Origin: an uncultured Sutterella sp.
Lineage (GTDB): Bacteria; Pseudomonadota; Gammaproteobacteria; Burkholderiales; Burkholderiaceae_F
Direction of reading: 5' to 3'
NCBI GenBank assembly: GCA_900754475.1
Contig: CAAECY010000132.1
Coordinates: 1-33,262 of the forward strand
Length of the DNA: 33,262 nucleotides
The notes below the pieces were generated by a model, which was given only the letters and a program-made list of their open reading frames with translations, was not told the DNA's origin and searched no databases. Positions 1 to 7,881 of this stretch are shown here, piece by piece (within the stretch, counting starts at the first letter, position 1; every line of letters starts with the position of its first letter). Made by a program: the position numbers and the translations under genes.

Positions 1-12
1 CATAGGTAACCG

Positions 13-36
13 CCCACTACGGAACCGTACGGTGGG
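13..36. repeat. imperfect hairpin at left edge
   Basis: Arms CCCAC+TACGG and CCGTA+GTGGG around an AA loop, with a CG bulge. It lies downstream of ccmI on the minus strand next to a second hairpin. No U-tract is visible on either strand. It could be a processing or stabilising 3' structure or part of a factor-dependent termination region. No gene can be supported in bases 1-130. Confidence 0.4.
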
Positions 37-50
37 TGGTGTGGGAGGAC

Positions 51-72
51 GGCGCAGGGACATCCCTGCGCC
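51..72 (-). terminator. hairpin downstream of ccmI (possible terminator)
   Basis: Perfect 9-bp arms GGCGCAGGG (51-59) and CCCTGCGCC (64-72) with loop ACAT. It lies about 60 bp past the ccmI stop. The stem is strong, but no T-run follows on the minus strand, so this is at best a weak intrinsic terminator or a 3'-end-protecting stem. Confidence 0.4.
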
Positions 73-130
73 TCCTACCCGATTTGTGCGCTTCAGAGCG
101 CGGGGGGCGGACGTGAGAGCCCTTGAGTTC

Positions 131-1192
131 TTACTTCCCGCCCGTGAGTTCCGGAGGAAGCGACTCCATGGCGGGAGGAAGACCGGACATGCCGCCCATG
201 CCGGAGGGCATGCCGCCCGGGGCCCCTTGCGCGCCCGGCTGCCCCTGACCGATCGCGTCCCACATCATCTGCATCCCTTCCTTCTGGGGCTTGGGACCGA
301 CGGGGTCCTTCGGGAGTTCGGTGAACTTCCCGAGGTCCTTCGCCATTTCGATGTTGTGGTTGACGGCCGTATAGACTTCGCTCCCTTCGGGGAACTGGTC
401 CTGGAGGCGCTTGAAGAGCATCGCGGCCTTCTTGTAGTCCGCATGGTCGAACGCCACGGCGCCGCCGATCATGAGGGCCTTCTGGTTCCAGGGGTCGATC
501 TCAAGGGCCTTGTCGGCGTATTCGCCTACCTTGCCCGAGAGGTCGCCGTTCTGGTTCGCAACGAGCACGTCGGCGAGTTCAGCGTAGGCAAGACCGTTCT
601 TCGGATCGAGGCGGATCACCTGCTCGTACGCGGTCTGAGCGCGTTCGAGGTCGCCCGTCTGGTTGTAGTGGTCGGCGAGGATTTCCCACGCGGAAAGCGT
701 GTCGGGATCCTTCGCGACGGCCGCTTCGAGGCGCGCGACGGAGTCGAGAATGTTCTTCTCGGCTTCGGCCTGAGCGCGAACGGCTTCGATCTGATCGTAC
801 GCATCCTCGTCGAGACTCGAAAAGTCCCCGTAGTAGAGGTAGCACCCGACCGACATCGCGGGGATCACGACGAGAAGCGCGAGGAGCGTCGAAAGCGGAT
901 ACATCGCTTCGTTTTCGACGTGGCGCTTCGTGGCTTCCGGGGTCGTTTCGTCGAGGACGCGAAGAGCGAGTTCGTTTTCACGCTCTTCGAATTCGTCCTT
1001 CGACATCTTCCCCGCGTCGAAGCGTTCGCGCGCGCGTTCGTACTCGTGACGAAGCGCCGCCACGTTTTCTTCCGTACGCGCCCATTCGCGCTTCGGGTCG
1101 TCGTGCCCGCGCATGAGGCGCCAGCCGAAGGCCCCGATCGCAAAGAGCGTCATAAGAGCGGCGAGAACGCCGAAGATGATTTCATAGGTCAT
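131..1192 (-). CDS. ccmI: cytochrome c maturation protein CcmI (TPR)
   Basis: 353 aa. It has the CcmI/CycH layout: a transmembrane segment at about residues 4-26, a charged cytoplasmic stretch with the typical 'MSKDEFEERENELALRVL' pattern, a second transmembrane segment at about 98-120, then periplasmic TPR repeats at about 150-265 (for example ALEIDPWNQKAL). The tail is rich in Met, Gly and Pro. In System I, CcmI chaperones apocytochrome c to the CcmF/CcmH heme ligation complex. The ATG follows the ccmH stop by 11 bp, and its ribosome site (GAGGAGA) overlaps that stop, which suggests translational coupling in a ccmF-ccmH-ccmI operon. The Met/Gly/Pro-rich tail looks lineage-specific. Family assignment is firm. 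Confidence 0.93.
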   Translation of the reverse strand: MTYEIIFGVLAALMTLFAIGAFGWRLMRGHDDPKREWARTEENVAALRHEYERARERFDAGKMSKDEFEERENELALRVLDETTPEATKRHVENEAMYPLSTLLALLVVIPAMSVGCYLYYGDFSSLDEDAYDQIEAVRAQAEAEKNILDSVARLEAAVAKDPDTLSAWEILADHYNQTGDLERAQTAYEQVIRLDPKNGLAYAELADVLVANQNGDLSGKVGEYADKALEIDPWNQKALMIGGAVAFDHADYKKAAMLFKRLQDQFPEGSEVYTAVNHNIEMAKDLGKFTELPKDPVGPKPQKEGMQMMWDAIGQGQPGAQGAPGGMPSGMGGMSGLPPAMESLPPELTGGK

Positions 1193-1203
1193 TCCGTCTC
1201 TCC

Positions 1204-1941
1204 TCAGTTGCTCTTCACGGCAGCGGCTTTGGCGTCTTTCGCCGGGACGAAGTCGCCCTCGACGAAGACGAGTTCGCCGCGCAGAACGGCCTTCGCGCGT
1301 TCAAGCGTTTCGGGGGTCGCGGCCGAAAGGCGGGCTTTCGCCGCAGCACGGCGGGAGCGCGCCACCATCACCATCGCCCAGAAGGCGAGCGCGAAGAAGA
1401 CGATCGGCCCCAACCAGAGGAAGTAGGTCTTCGCCTTGAAGGGAGGCTTGAAGAGGACGAAGTCCCCGTAGCGCTCCACCATGAAGGCGATGATTTCGTC
1501 GTCGGTCTTGCCGGCCGTGACCTGGGCGGCAACTTCCTTCCGAAGGTCGATCGCAAGCTCCGTATTCGATTCCGCGATCGTTTCGTTGGCGCACACGAGG
1601 CACCGCAGCTGCTTCGCGATCTCATAAACCCGGGGGTTCGCCTTCGGGTCCATTTCGGTCGGGGCGGCTTCGCCCGACTGCTCGGCCTTGAGTTGGTCGA
1701 GATTCACGGGTTCTTGGTTGACGGGCACGGCGTCCGCGAATTTCGACGCGGCGATTTCCTGCTCGGTCGCGGCGGGCGAAACCGTGAGGGGCTTCGCGGA
1801 TTCGGCAGCCGGAGCGGCCTCGACACCGGAAGCACCCGCATCGGCCGCAAGCGCACTACCCGCAGTACCCGCCATGAGGCAGGCGGCCAAACCCAAAGCG
1901 GGAAGCGCGCGGGTGAGGGAAACATTCGTTCGAAGAGTCAT
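1204..1941 (-). CDS. ccmH: cytochrome c maturation protein CcmH, N-terminally extended
   Basis: 245 aa. A signal peptide (about 1-32) is followed by about 75 residues of Ala/Pro/Glu-rich sequence, then the CcmH/CcmL domain with the redox motif LRCLVC (C114, C117) and the downstream IAESN...LAIDLR signature. A membrane anchor lies at about 172-195. CcmH reduces apocytochrome cysteines before heme attachment. The usual motif is LRCxxCQN; here the Gln is Ala (LRCLVCAN). Typical CcmH proteins of this kind are about 150 aa, so the N-terminal periplasmic spacer is extra. The start has a good ribosome site (GGAGGA) at suitable spacing. The gene sits between ccmF and ccmI, and the ccmG gene usually found before ccmH is absent. 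Confidence 0.93.
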   Translation of the reverse strand: MTLRTNVSLTRALPALGLAACLMAGTAGSALAADAGASGVEAAPAAESAKPLTVSPAATEQEIAASKFADAVPVNQEPVNLDQLKAEQSGEAAPTEMDPKANPRVYEIAKQLRCLVCANETIAESNTELAIDLRKEVAAQVTAGKTDDEIIAFMVERYGDFVLFKPPFKAKTYFLWLGPIVFFALAFWAMVMVARSRRAAAKARLSAATPETLERAKAVLRGELVFVEGDFVPAKDAKAAAVKSN

Positions 1942-1962
1942 GGTTCTTTTCCTCCGTCCGAA

Positions 1963-3888
1963 TCAAGCCTTGCGGCGGTCAAAGAGCGCGAGCGTGCCGC
2001 CCAAAGCCATGAAGAGCGTCCCGATCCAGATGAAGAGGACGAAGGGCTTCACGTAGGCGCGCACCACCCAGCCGTTTCCGTCGGGGGTCGGGGTTGCAAG
2101 CGACACGTAGACGTCTTCGTGCGGACGGTGCCAGATGGCGGCTTCCGTCATCGTCATCGAAGAGACGGAGTCGTAGTTGCGCTTTTCGGGGTTGAGTTCC
2201 ATGAGTTCTTCGCCGCCCGAGAGGATCGAGAGCGAGCCCTTCGCCGCCTGGTAGTTGGGACCGCGGTATTCGGTCCAACCGTTGTAGCGGAAGGTCGTGT
2301 CGCGAATCTCGACGACGTCGTTCGGGTACATGGTGACGTTGCGTTCCACTTCGTAGAGCGACACCGTGGCCGAACCGAAGATGAGAAGCGCGACGCCCAC
2401 GTGCGCGAGGTGCATGCCCCACCAGCCCGCGCCCTGCGAGACACCGGTGCGACCCTGACGACGCGCGACGCGCGCGTACTTGAGGAGGTCGGTCACAACA
2501 CCCGCAAGGATCCAGACGGTAAGGAACGCGGCGACGGCCTCGATCCAGAAGAATTCGCCGAGAAGGAGCGGAACCGCAACTGCAGCGACCGCCGAGAGAA
2601 CGAAGGCGGGAAGCATCTCGCGAACGAGCTTCTTTCCGTCCTGGTTCTTCCACGAGGCCACGGCACCCGGGGCAAGCAAGAGCGCCATCGGAACCATGAT
2701 CGCGCCGAAGACCGCATTGAAATACGGGGCTCCGACGGAAATCTTCCCGCCCCCGAGGGCGTCAAGCGCGAGCGGATAAAGCGTGCCGAGAAGGACGCTC
2801 GCCATCGCGACGACGAGGATCAGGTTGTTCCCGAGCAGCATCGATTCGCGCGAGAGCGCGCCGAAGGTCGAGGTCGTCCCCACGGAGCTTCCGCGCCACG
2901 CGAAAAGGAGGAACGAGCACCCGATCACGAGCACGAGGAAGATGAGAATGAAGAGACCGCGCTCCGGATCGGACGCAAAGGCGTGGACCGAGGTCAGCAC
3001 GCCCGAACGCACGAGGAAGGTGCCGAGAAGCGAAAGCGAAAAGGTGAGGATCGCGAGGAACACCGTCCAAATCTTGAAGACGCCGCGCTTTTGCGTGACT
3101 GCCAGACTGTGCATGAGAGCGGTACCCGTGAGCCACGGCATCAGGGACGAATTTTCCACCGGGTCCCAGGCCCACCAGCCGCCCCAACCGAGTTCGTAGT
3201 AGCTCCAATACGACCCGAGCGAAATCCCGAGCGTCAGAAGCACCCACGACGCGGTCGTCCAGGGACGCATCCAACGGGCCCAGGCGACGTCAAGGCGCCC
3301 GCCCATCAAGGCCGCCACCGCAAAGGCAAAGGGAACCGCAAAGCCCACATAGCCCAAGTAGAGAAGCGGCGGATGGAAGATCATCCCCGGGTCCTGCAAA
3401 AGCGGATTCAGGTCCTGCCCCGACACGGCGGGCGGGAACAGACGCAGGAACGGGTTCGAGGTCGTGAGGATGAAGAGGTAGAGGCCGAAAACGATCAGGT
3501 TGAGGGTCCCGAGGATTCGGGCGAGCACCTTTTCGGGAAGCTTTTGGGCGGAAACCGCCACGGCGAAGGTCCACCAGCAAAGCGTCGTCACCCAGAAGAG
3601 GACGGACCCTTCGTGGGAGCCCCAGACGGCTGCGAACTTATAGAACCAGGGGAGGTTTTCGTTCGAGTTGCGGGCGACGTTCAGGATCGAGAAGTCGCTC
3701 GTAACGAAGGCGTAGGCAAGCGTGCCGATCGTAACCGTGGCGGTGACGAGAAGTGTCAGCGCGGCGGCCGATCCCGTACGCATCCACGAACGGATGTCGA
3801 GCGCGGCGCCCAAAAGCGGCAGAATGCCGCCCACGGCCGCCACGACGAGCGAGAGGATAAGGGCGTAGTGCCCGATCTCAGCAGTCAC
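1963..3888 (-). CDS. ccmF: heme lyase subunit CcmF
   Basis: 641 aa from the GTG at 3888. This start gives TAEIGHYALIL, the family N-terminus (usually xPEIGHxALIL). A TTG at 3945 would add 19 residues without family support. It is a multi-span membrane protein with the WWD heme-handling motif at about residues 234-253 (GWGGWWAWDPVENS) and flanking candidate heme-ligand histidines (H92 in WGSHEGS, H172 in FHPPLLYLGY). CcmF, with CcmH and CcmI, attaches heme to apocytochrome c on the periplasmic side. It is the first gene of the ccmF-ccmH-ccmI set, separated from ccmH by 21 bp. No ccmG lies between them, and ccmABCDE are not in the window. The ribosome site before the GTG is weak. Confidence 0.93.
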   Translation of the reverse strand: MTAEIGHYALILSLVVAAVGGILPLLGAALDIRSWMRTGSAAALTLLVTATVTIGTLAYAFVTSDFSILNVARNSNENLPWFYKFAAVWGSHEGSVLFWVTTLCWWTFAVAVSAQKLPEKVLARILGTLNLIVFGLYLFILTTSNPFLRLFPPAVSGQDLNPLLQDPGMIFHPPLLYLGYVGFAVPFAFAVAALMGGRLDVAWARWMRPWTTASWVLLTLGISLGSYWSYYELGWGGWWAWDPVENSSLMPWLTGTALMHSLAVTQKRGVFKIWTVFLAILTFSLSLLGTFLVRSGVLTSVHAFASDPERGLFILIFLVLVIGCSFLLFAWRGSSVGTTSTFGALSRESMLLGNNLILVVAMASVLLGTLYPLALDALGGGKISVGAPYFNAVFGAIMVPMALLLAPGAVASWKNQDGKKLVREMLPAFVLSAVAAVAVPLLLGEFFWIEAVAAFLTVWILAGVVTDLLKYARVARRQGRTGVSQGAGWWGMHLAHVGVALLIFGSATVSLYEVERNVTMYPNDVVEIRDTTFRYNGWTEYRGPNYQAAKGSLSILSGGEELMELNPEKRNYDSVSSMTMTEAAIWHRPHEDVYVSLATPTPDGNGWVVRAYVKPFVLFIWIGTLFMALGGTLALFDRRKA

Positions 3889-4041
3889 GGAGTTGGTCTC
3901 AGGTTGGTTGAAAGAAAGGGCGCACGGGAGGTTGCGGAAGAACAATTCCGAAAGCCCCTACGAAAAAAGCGCCGCCGCAGGGGTTACCCAAAGCGGTCGA
4001 CGCTTCTTGCGCGTGGTCGTGCGCGTACGGGGCGCCCGATC

Positions 4042-4057
4042 GATTCCGAACGGAATC
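4042..4057 (-). repeat. 7-bp inverted repeat after prolyl isomerase gene
   Basis: Perfect arms GATTCCG and CGGAATC around AA, 24 bp past the stop of the minus-strand prolyl isomerase gene. Without a T-run it is an uncertain terminator. It may separate that gene from ccmF. Confidence 0.35.
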
Positions 4058-4080
4058 CCGGGCACCCGAGGGTACGTCGA

Positions 4081-4893
4081 TTACTTGGCCGCGGCGTCCT
4101 TCACGTCGGCGCCGAGAACCTTGTCGTGAATGAAGGCCTGAACCTTGCGCTGCATGAGGATGTGGCGGAGTTCTTCCTTACGGGCTTCGTACTTCGGGAA
4201 GAGCTGCGCGTCACGGATGTCTTCGACCTTGACGACGTGCCAGCCGGCGGGCGACTGAACCGGGGCCTTGGCCATTTCACCCTTCTTGAGGGTCACGATC
4301 GTGTCGCCGAGGTTACCCGTGTAGACGGAGGGCGAGGTCCAGTCGAGGATGCCGCCGACGTCCTTGCTCTGGGTGTCCAGGGTCTGTTCCGCGGCGAGCT
4401 TCGCAAAGGAAGCGCCCTTGTTGATCTGGTCGATCAAGTTCTTGGCGGTCGCTTCGTCCTTCACCATGATGTGACGGATGCGGACTTCCTTCGTGCCCCA
4501 GCGCTTGGCTTCCTTGTCGTATTCGGCCTTGATCGCCTTTTCTTCAACGGGGTTGGCCTTGAGGTAGTCGTTGACGGCGTGCTTCATGAGGATCATGTCC
4601 GTCATCGTGGAGATTTCCTGCTTGACGGCGTCCTGCTTGTCGATGCCCTGCTGCTTGGCATAACGAGCCATGACCTTGTATTCGATGATCATCTGCTTGA
4701 CCTGATCCTCCATTTCGGCATTCATCATCATGCCGTGGGGGTTCGGGTTGTTGGCGAGCGCGTCGGCCGCGACCTGTTCCTGCTGGGCCTTGGTGACGAG
4801 TTCGCCGTTCACCGTGAAGTCCTTGAATTCGGCCATGGCGGAGCCGGCGGCGAGAGCAAGGGCGAGCGCGGCGGCAATCGAGGTCTTGATCAT
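4081..4893 (-). CDS. secreted parvulin-type peptidyl-prolyl isomerase
   Basis: 270 aa. A Sec signal peptide (about 1-21, cleaved after SAMA) is followed by a helical chaperone-like N-domain (about 40-125) and a parvulin domain (about 136-228). Parvulin hallmarks are RIRHIMVKDEATAK at its start, the DVGGILDW turn, and APVQSPAGWHVVKVED at its end. It is a periplasmic foldase related to the PrsA/SurA/PpiC group; I cannot decide between subfamilies. It precedes ccmF on the same strand, separated by 190 bp containing an inverted repeat, so co-transcription is possible but unproven. The ATG has an AAAGGA ribosome site. Confidence 0.9.
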   Translation of the reverse strand: MIKTSIAAALALALAAGSAMAEFKDFTVNGELVTKAQQEQVAADALANNPNPHGMMMNAEMEDQVKQMIIEYKVMARYAKQQGIDKQDAVKQEISTMTDMILMKHAVNDYLKANPVEEKAIKAEYDKEAKRWGTKEVRIRHIMVKDEATAKNLIDQINKGASFAKLAAEQTLDTQSKDVGGILDWTSPSVYTGNLGDTIVTLKKGEMAKAPVQSPAGWHVVKVEDIRDAQLFPKYEARKEELRHILMQRKVQAFIHDKVLGADVKDAAAK

Positions 4894-5477
4894 TTTTCGA
4901 TCCTTTTTTGGGGTTGAGTTGTTGAGTCTCTTCTCGGGAAAGCGCGAAACGACGCGGTCCGGCGTCCGCCGGTTGCCCGGGCGGGGTTTCGTCGCCTTGT
5001 GCGGTGCAATCTACACGGCAAATATTTCGCAAACCTTACGAAATCGGCCGATTCCGGTGTTTTCGGGTTTTCACGCATCCCGCCACGCCGGCGACTCCGA
5101 GCCCGATACCGACGGTGCCGGTGTCCGTAGGCGCCGCACTACCCGGGTCGACCGAAGTGATTCGGCACGATCCGCCGCCCCGAGGTCCGTCGATCGCAGA
5201 AAAAGGGCATCCCGCCACCTCCGGAAAGCCCGGACACCTGGCGAACCTCGTTTCCGCGGAGAGCGCCCTTTTTCATTTCGCGAGGAAGGGCCGGGCACGG
5301 ATCAGGTGTCCCAAGGAAATCATCAGAGGTTCTCGTCAGTCCATTGAAGCAGACTCCGCACCCTTCGTGATGCGGATAAGGTCTCACCCGACCGTGAGGT
5401 ACGGGCTTGTTGGGAAGCGGGAACTTCGGGACCTTTCGGCTTCGGTCGAAAGAACCCCGCGACTTTAGTCGTCGGGA
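4894..5477. other. spacer without a supportable gene
   Basis: Open frames exist here only because the DNA is GC-rich. None has a recognisable domain or ribosome site. The stretch holds a 10-bp inverted repeat (5199-5208 with 5265-5274). At its right end it runs into the remnant of an autotransporter C-terminus, so some of it may be decayed coding DNA. Confidence 0.5.
5199..5274. repeat. 10-bp inverted repeat with 56-nt spacer
   Basis: GAAAAAGGGC at 5199-5208 and its exact complement GCCCTTTTTC at 5265-5274. The T-rich right arm would look terminator-like on the plus strand, but the loop is long. Function unknown. Confidence 0.5.
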
Positions 5478-5594
5478 CTAGTCAGCCTCAACTTCACGAA
5501 GACGCTCTCCGGCTACGGCGAATTCCGCGTCCGGAAGGGCGAAGCGGGTTACACCGCACGCGAAGGGAACCTGGGCGTTCGTTGGAGGTTCTGA
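5478..5594 (+). pseudogene. C-terminal remnant of an autotransporter beta-barrel
   Basis: The frame ending in TGA at 5592-5594 reads LVSLNFTKTLSGYGEFRV...GNLGVRWRF-stop, about 38 codons. This looks like the last two beta-strands of an autotransporter barrel: an amphipathic strand, a Gly-rich turn, and a terminal aromatic residue (RWRF) as recognised by the BAM complex. An in-frame TAG at 5466-5468 closes the frame just upstream, and there is no start codon, signal peptide or upstream barrel. I infer the 3' scar of a deleted autotransporter gene. It resembles the end of the autotransporter at 7882-11144 (STWRF) in type but not in detail. Confidence 0.7.
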
Positions 5595-5697
5595 GCGGGC
5601 TTTCCAAGCCGTCCTTCCGAGCGTTCTCGACGCTCCGTTTCACTCGAATTCCCCAGGCCGCCCCACCGGCTCGGGGCCTCAAAAGCAAACGACAATA

Positions 5698-5736
5698 AGG
5701 CAAAGGCCCCGGATTCGAAATCTCGGGGCCTTTCGC
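5698..5736 (-). terminator. bidirectional-looking terminator after amidohydrolase gene
   Basis: AAAGGCCCCG and CGGGGCCTTT arms enclose a short AT-rich loop, with pyrimidine-rich sequence on either side. It lies 22 bp beyond the stop of the minus-strand amidohydrolase gene. Confidence 0.75.
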
Positions 5737-5758
5737 TTCTTTGCACTCTTGCGGGCGG

Positions 5759-7192
5759 TTATTTCCAGTTCCCGACAAGCGCAACGAGAAGGTTCGCGTA
5801 CGTGTCGTAGAGCGTGAGGAGGTAGCACTCCTCGAAGTCGACCGCCGCATGGGCGTGGCAGTCGTCAAGCGCCGCCCCCACCATGAAGTAGCCCGCACGT
5901 CCGCCGTGCTCCTGCACGCAACGGATCATGAGCGTGCCGTCGTCCGAACCGTTGTAGGGGTGCGTCGGCACCACCTTTTCGCAGAATCGCGCGCGACGGG
6001 CGCAGACGGCAATGAGCTGCGTGATCGATTCGTCGGGCACGAAGTCGATCGCTTCGCCTACCGTGCGCGAGAGCATCTCGACCCCGAACCCGATGGCGGC
6101 CCCCCGGGCTCGCTGCAGGGCTTCCGCCGCAAGCTCCCGGTTGATCGCTTCGTTTTCGCCGCGCACCTCCACTTCCATCGTGGCGTGCGAAGGCACGACG
6201 TTGCGGCCTTCGCCCGCGTGAAGGGCCCCGACGTTGACGCGGGTCATCCCTTCGGCGTGACGCGGAAGGGCCATCACGTTGATGGCGGCATTGGCGGCCG
6301 CCAAAAGAGCGTTGCGGCCCAACTGCGGCTGCATCCCGGCGTGCGAAGGACTTCCTCGAAATTCGAGGTCGAGCTTCGTCGTGCACAGAAACTTTTCGGG
6401 GGCGGCAACGACGGTACCTGCAGGAATATCCACCCCGAGGTGCGCGCAAAGGAGCACGTCGACGTCGTCCAAAACGCCCGACTTCACGATCGGGTAAGCG
6501 CCGCGAGAACCCTCTTCGGCGGGCTGCAAAATGAAGCGGATCTTCCCCGAAAGACGCGAAAGATTCGTTTTCACGAAACGCGCGAGTTCGATCGCGACCG
6601 CCTGATGGCCGTCGTGCCCGCACGCGTGCATGATCCCGTGCCGTACGGAAACAAAGCCTTCGCGGGCCGGAAGGTGATCGCGGTTGACGGGTTCTTCGAC
6701 CGCCAGGGCGTCGAGTTCCACGCGGATCGCGACGGTCTTGCCGGGAACGCCCGTATCGATTTCGGCCACAAGCCCCGGGTAGTCGCCCATCCGAGCCATG
6801 AGGGGTTCGGGTACGCCCGAAAGCCGCGCGAATTCTTTCCCTTCTTCCGACGCCTTCGCATCGCGTCCGCGAATGAATTCGGGGTGAATGAATTGGGGGC
6901 CCCAGGTGAGCTGAAAGCCGAGTCCCTCGAACACTTCCGCCATGCGGGCCGTGGAGAGGAACTCGGTCCAACCGGGCTCGGGATACTTGTGAATCGTGCG
7001 TCGAAGAATCCGCAAAGCGGCAAGCGAGGAAGGATTCTTCCACCCCGGCAGGAGTTCCATCGGGGGTTCTTCGTCACGAAGACTCTCGGGGCCTTCTTCA
7101 AAGGCGTTTTCGGTCATGGAAACGGTTGGCGACGCGCCGGCGGGCTTTTGCGGACATTCGACGATTGCCGGACTTGGGTTGGAATTGGACAT
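5759..7192 (-). CDS. abgA: M20 family amidohydrolase, AbgA-like
   Basis: 477 aa from the ATG at 7192. The peptidase M20/amidohydrolase core begins at about residue 60 (LRRTIHKYPEPGWTEF) and carries the dinuclear metal motifs: D161 in VRVELDAL, HACGHDGH at 189-196, PAEEGSRGA at 224-232 and H251 in CAHLG. The pattern follows E. coli AbgA, subunit A of p-aminobenzoyl-glutamate hydrolase (HMMHACGHDGH-like block, FxLQPAEEGxRGA, RNVVPS...VRGE). The likely role is cytoplasmic hydrolysis of aminoacyl amides such as p-aminobenzoyl-glutamate. Neither abgB nor abgT adjoins it, so the substrate is open. The start is uncertain: no clear ribosome site precedes 7192 or the in-frame ATG at 7117, and homology only begins near residue 45. 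Confidence 0.85.
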   Translation of the reverse strand: MSNSNPSPAIVECPQKPAGASPTVSMTENAFEEGPESLRDEEPPMELLPGWKNPSSLAALRILRRTIHKYPEPGWTEFLSTARMAEVFEGLGFQLTWGPQFIHPEFIRGRDAKASEEGKEFARLSGVPEPLMARMGDYPGLVAEIDTGVPGKTVAIRVELDALAVEEPVNRDHLPAREGFVSVRHGIMHACGHDGHQAVAIELARFVKTNLSRLSGKIRFILQPAEEGSRGAYPIVKSGVLDDVDVLLCAHLGVDIPAGTVVAAPEKFLCTTKLDLEFRGSPSHAGMQPQLGRNALLAAANAAINVMALPRHAEGMTRVNVGALHAGEGRNVVPSHATMEVEVRGENEAINRELAAEALQRARGAAIGFGVEMLSRTVGEAIDFVPDESITQLIAVCARRARFCEKVVPTHPYNGSDDGTLMIRCVQEHGGRAGYFMVGAALDDCHAHAAVDFEECYLLTLYDTYANLLVALVGNWK

Positions 7193-7432
7193 GCGAGGTC
7201 TCGAAGGAGTCACCGAAGGAAGGGTTCGTGCGCGTCGAACGACAACGGGCACTCGTGCGTTTTTCCTCGCGGCGAAAGATGGAGCGAAAACCGGGCACCG
7301 AGCAACGCAACACAGACCGAGTTCCCAACCTGAGCCCCCTGCGGGCAGCCCGCCGGTCGAAGCTCGAGCCCGAATGCGTCGGAGCAACCCGAGAGGACCG
7401 AACGAACTTGAGGCGGATAGCGTCGCCGAAGC

Positions 7433-7454
7433 GCTGTTTTCGCCCGAAAACAGC
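7433..7454. repeat. 10-bp-arm inverted repeat, 2-nt spacer
   Basis: GCTGTTTTCG at 7433-7442 and exact complement CGAAAACAGC at 7445-7454, separated by CC. It lies about 240 bp upstream of the amidohydrolase start. The near-zero spacer favours a protein-binding palindrome or cruciform over an ordinary terminator. Confidence 0.65.
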
Positions 7455-7672
7455 CCCATTGTAACGGCAAGTACGGATTTTTCGGATCGGGAAACTCCCG
7501 AATGGCGTCAGAGACGCGAGAAACTCTGCCGGAAGTCGGCCAGGGTCCGAAAAATCTACGTACTATTACTCAGCCTTCAGCCCGGCCGTGCGCCCCGCGA
7601 CAAACAGCACCCTCTTTCTTTTCACGGCGCCCTGCTCCCGACGTACGGGCTTGGCCTCGACTCAAGCCCAGA

Positions 7673-7702
7673 CGCCGCGAGCAGCCCGCAAGGCTCGCGG
7701 CG
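7673..7702. repeat. GC-rich 10-bp hairpin
   Basis: CGCCGCGAGC (7673-7682) pairs perfectly with GCTCGCGGCG (7693-7702) around a 10-nt loop. There is no T-run. It lies about 180 bp upstream of the autotransporter start. Confidence 0.6.
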
Positions 7703-7842
7703 GCAGGATTCTCCGTGCGAGCGAACCAGGACTTCTTTTGGACATTCCGTATCCTAAGTAATGTCAACACCTAAAAAACAAAGGGTTCAGCCTCACTTTC
7801 CGTTTGATCCATGTTATTCTCGGTCGCAAACAACACATACAT

Positions 7843-7856
7843 AAGGGTTAACCCTT
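7843..7856. promoter_or_regulatory. palindrome AAGGGTTAACCCTT, possible operator
   Basis: A perfect 14-bp palindrome centred 32 bp upstream of the autotransporter ATG at 7882. Its position between a possible -10 and the ribosome site fits a repressor operator, but no regulator is identifiable from the sequence. Confidence 0.45.
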
Positions 7857-7881
7857 GAACCGACTACCGGAGTTTTCCTAC

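Larger units (their letters stand above)
7193..7881. other. divergent intergenic region rich in inverted repeats
   Basis: 689 bp between the divergent amidohydrolase and autotransporter genes. No coding frame is convincing. It holds two strong inverted repeats (7433-7454, 7673-7702), a 14-bp palindrome (7843-7856) close to the autotransporter start, and A/T-rich sequence at about 7740-7850 where promoters are likely. A TATTCT at 7815-7820 could be a -10 box, but I see no good -35. Confidence 0.6.

Noticed and set aside
1693..4917. A 1074-codon open frame on the plus strand opposite the ccm genes and the prolyl isomerase gene
   Set aside because: It is antisense to four clear genes and rich in Arg/His/Gly without any domain. 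Such frames arise from the third-position GC bias of the real strand.
5004..5468. A 154-codon plus-strand frame that ends just before the autotransporter remnant
   Set aside because: It is in the same frame as the remnant but shows no barrel or passenger pattern and no ribosome site; a TAG separates it from the remnant.
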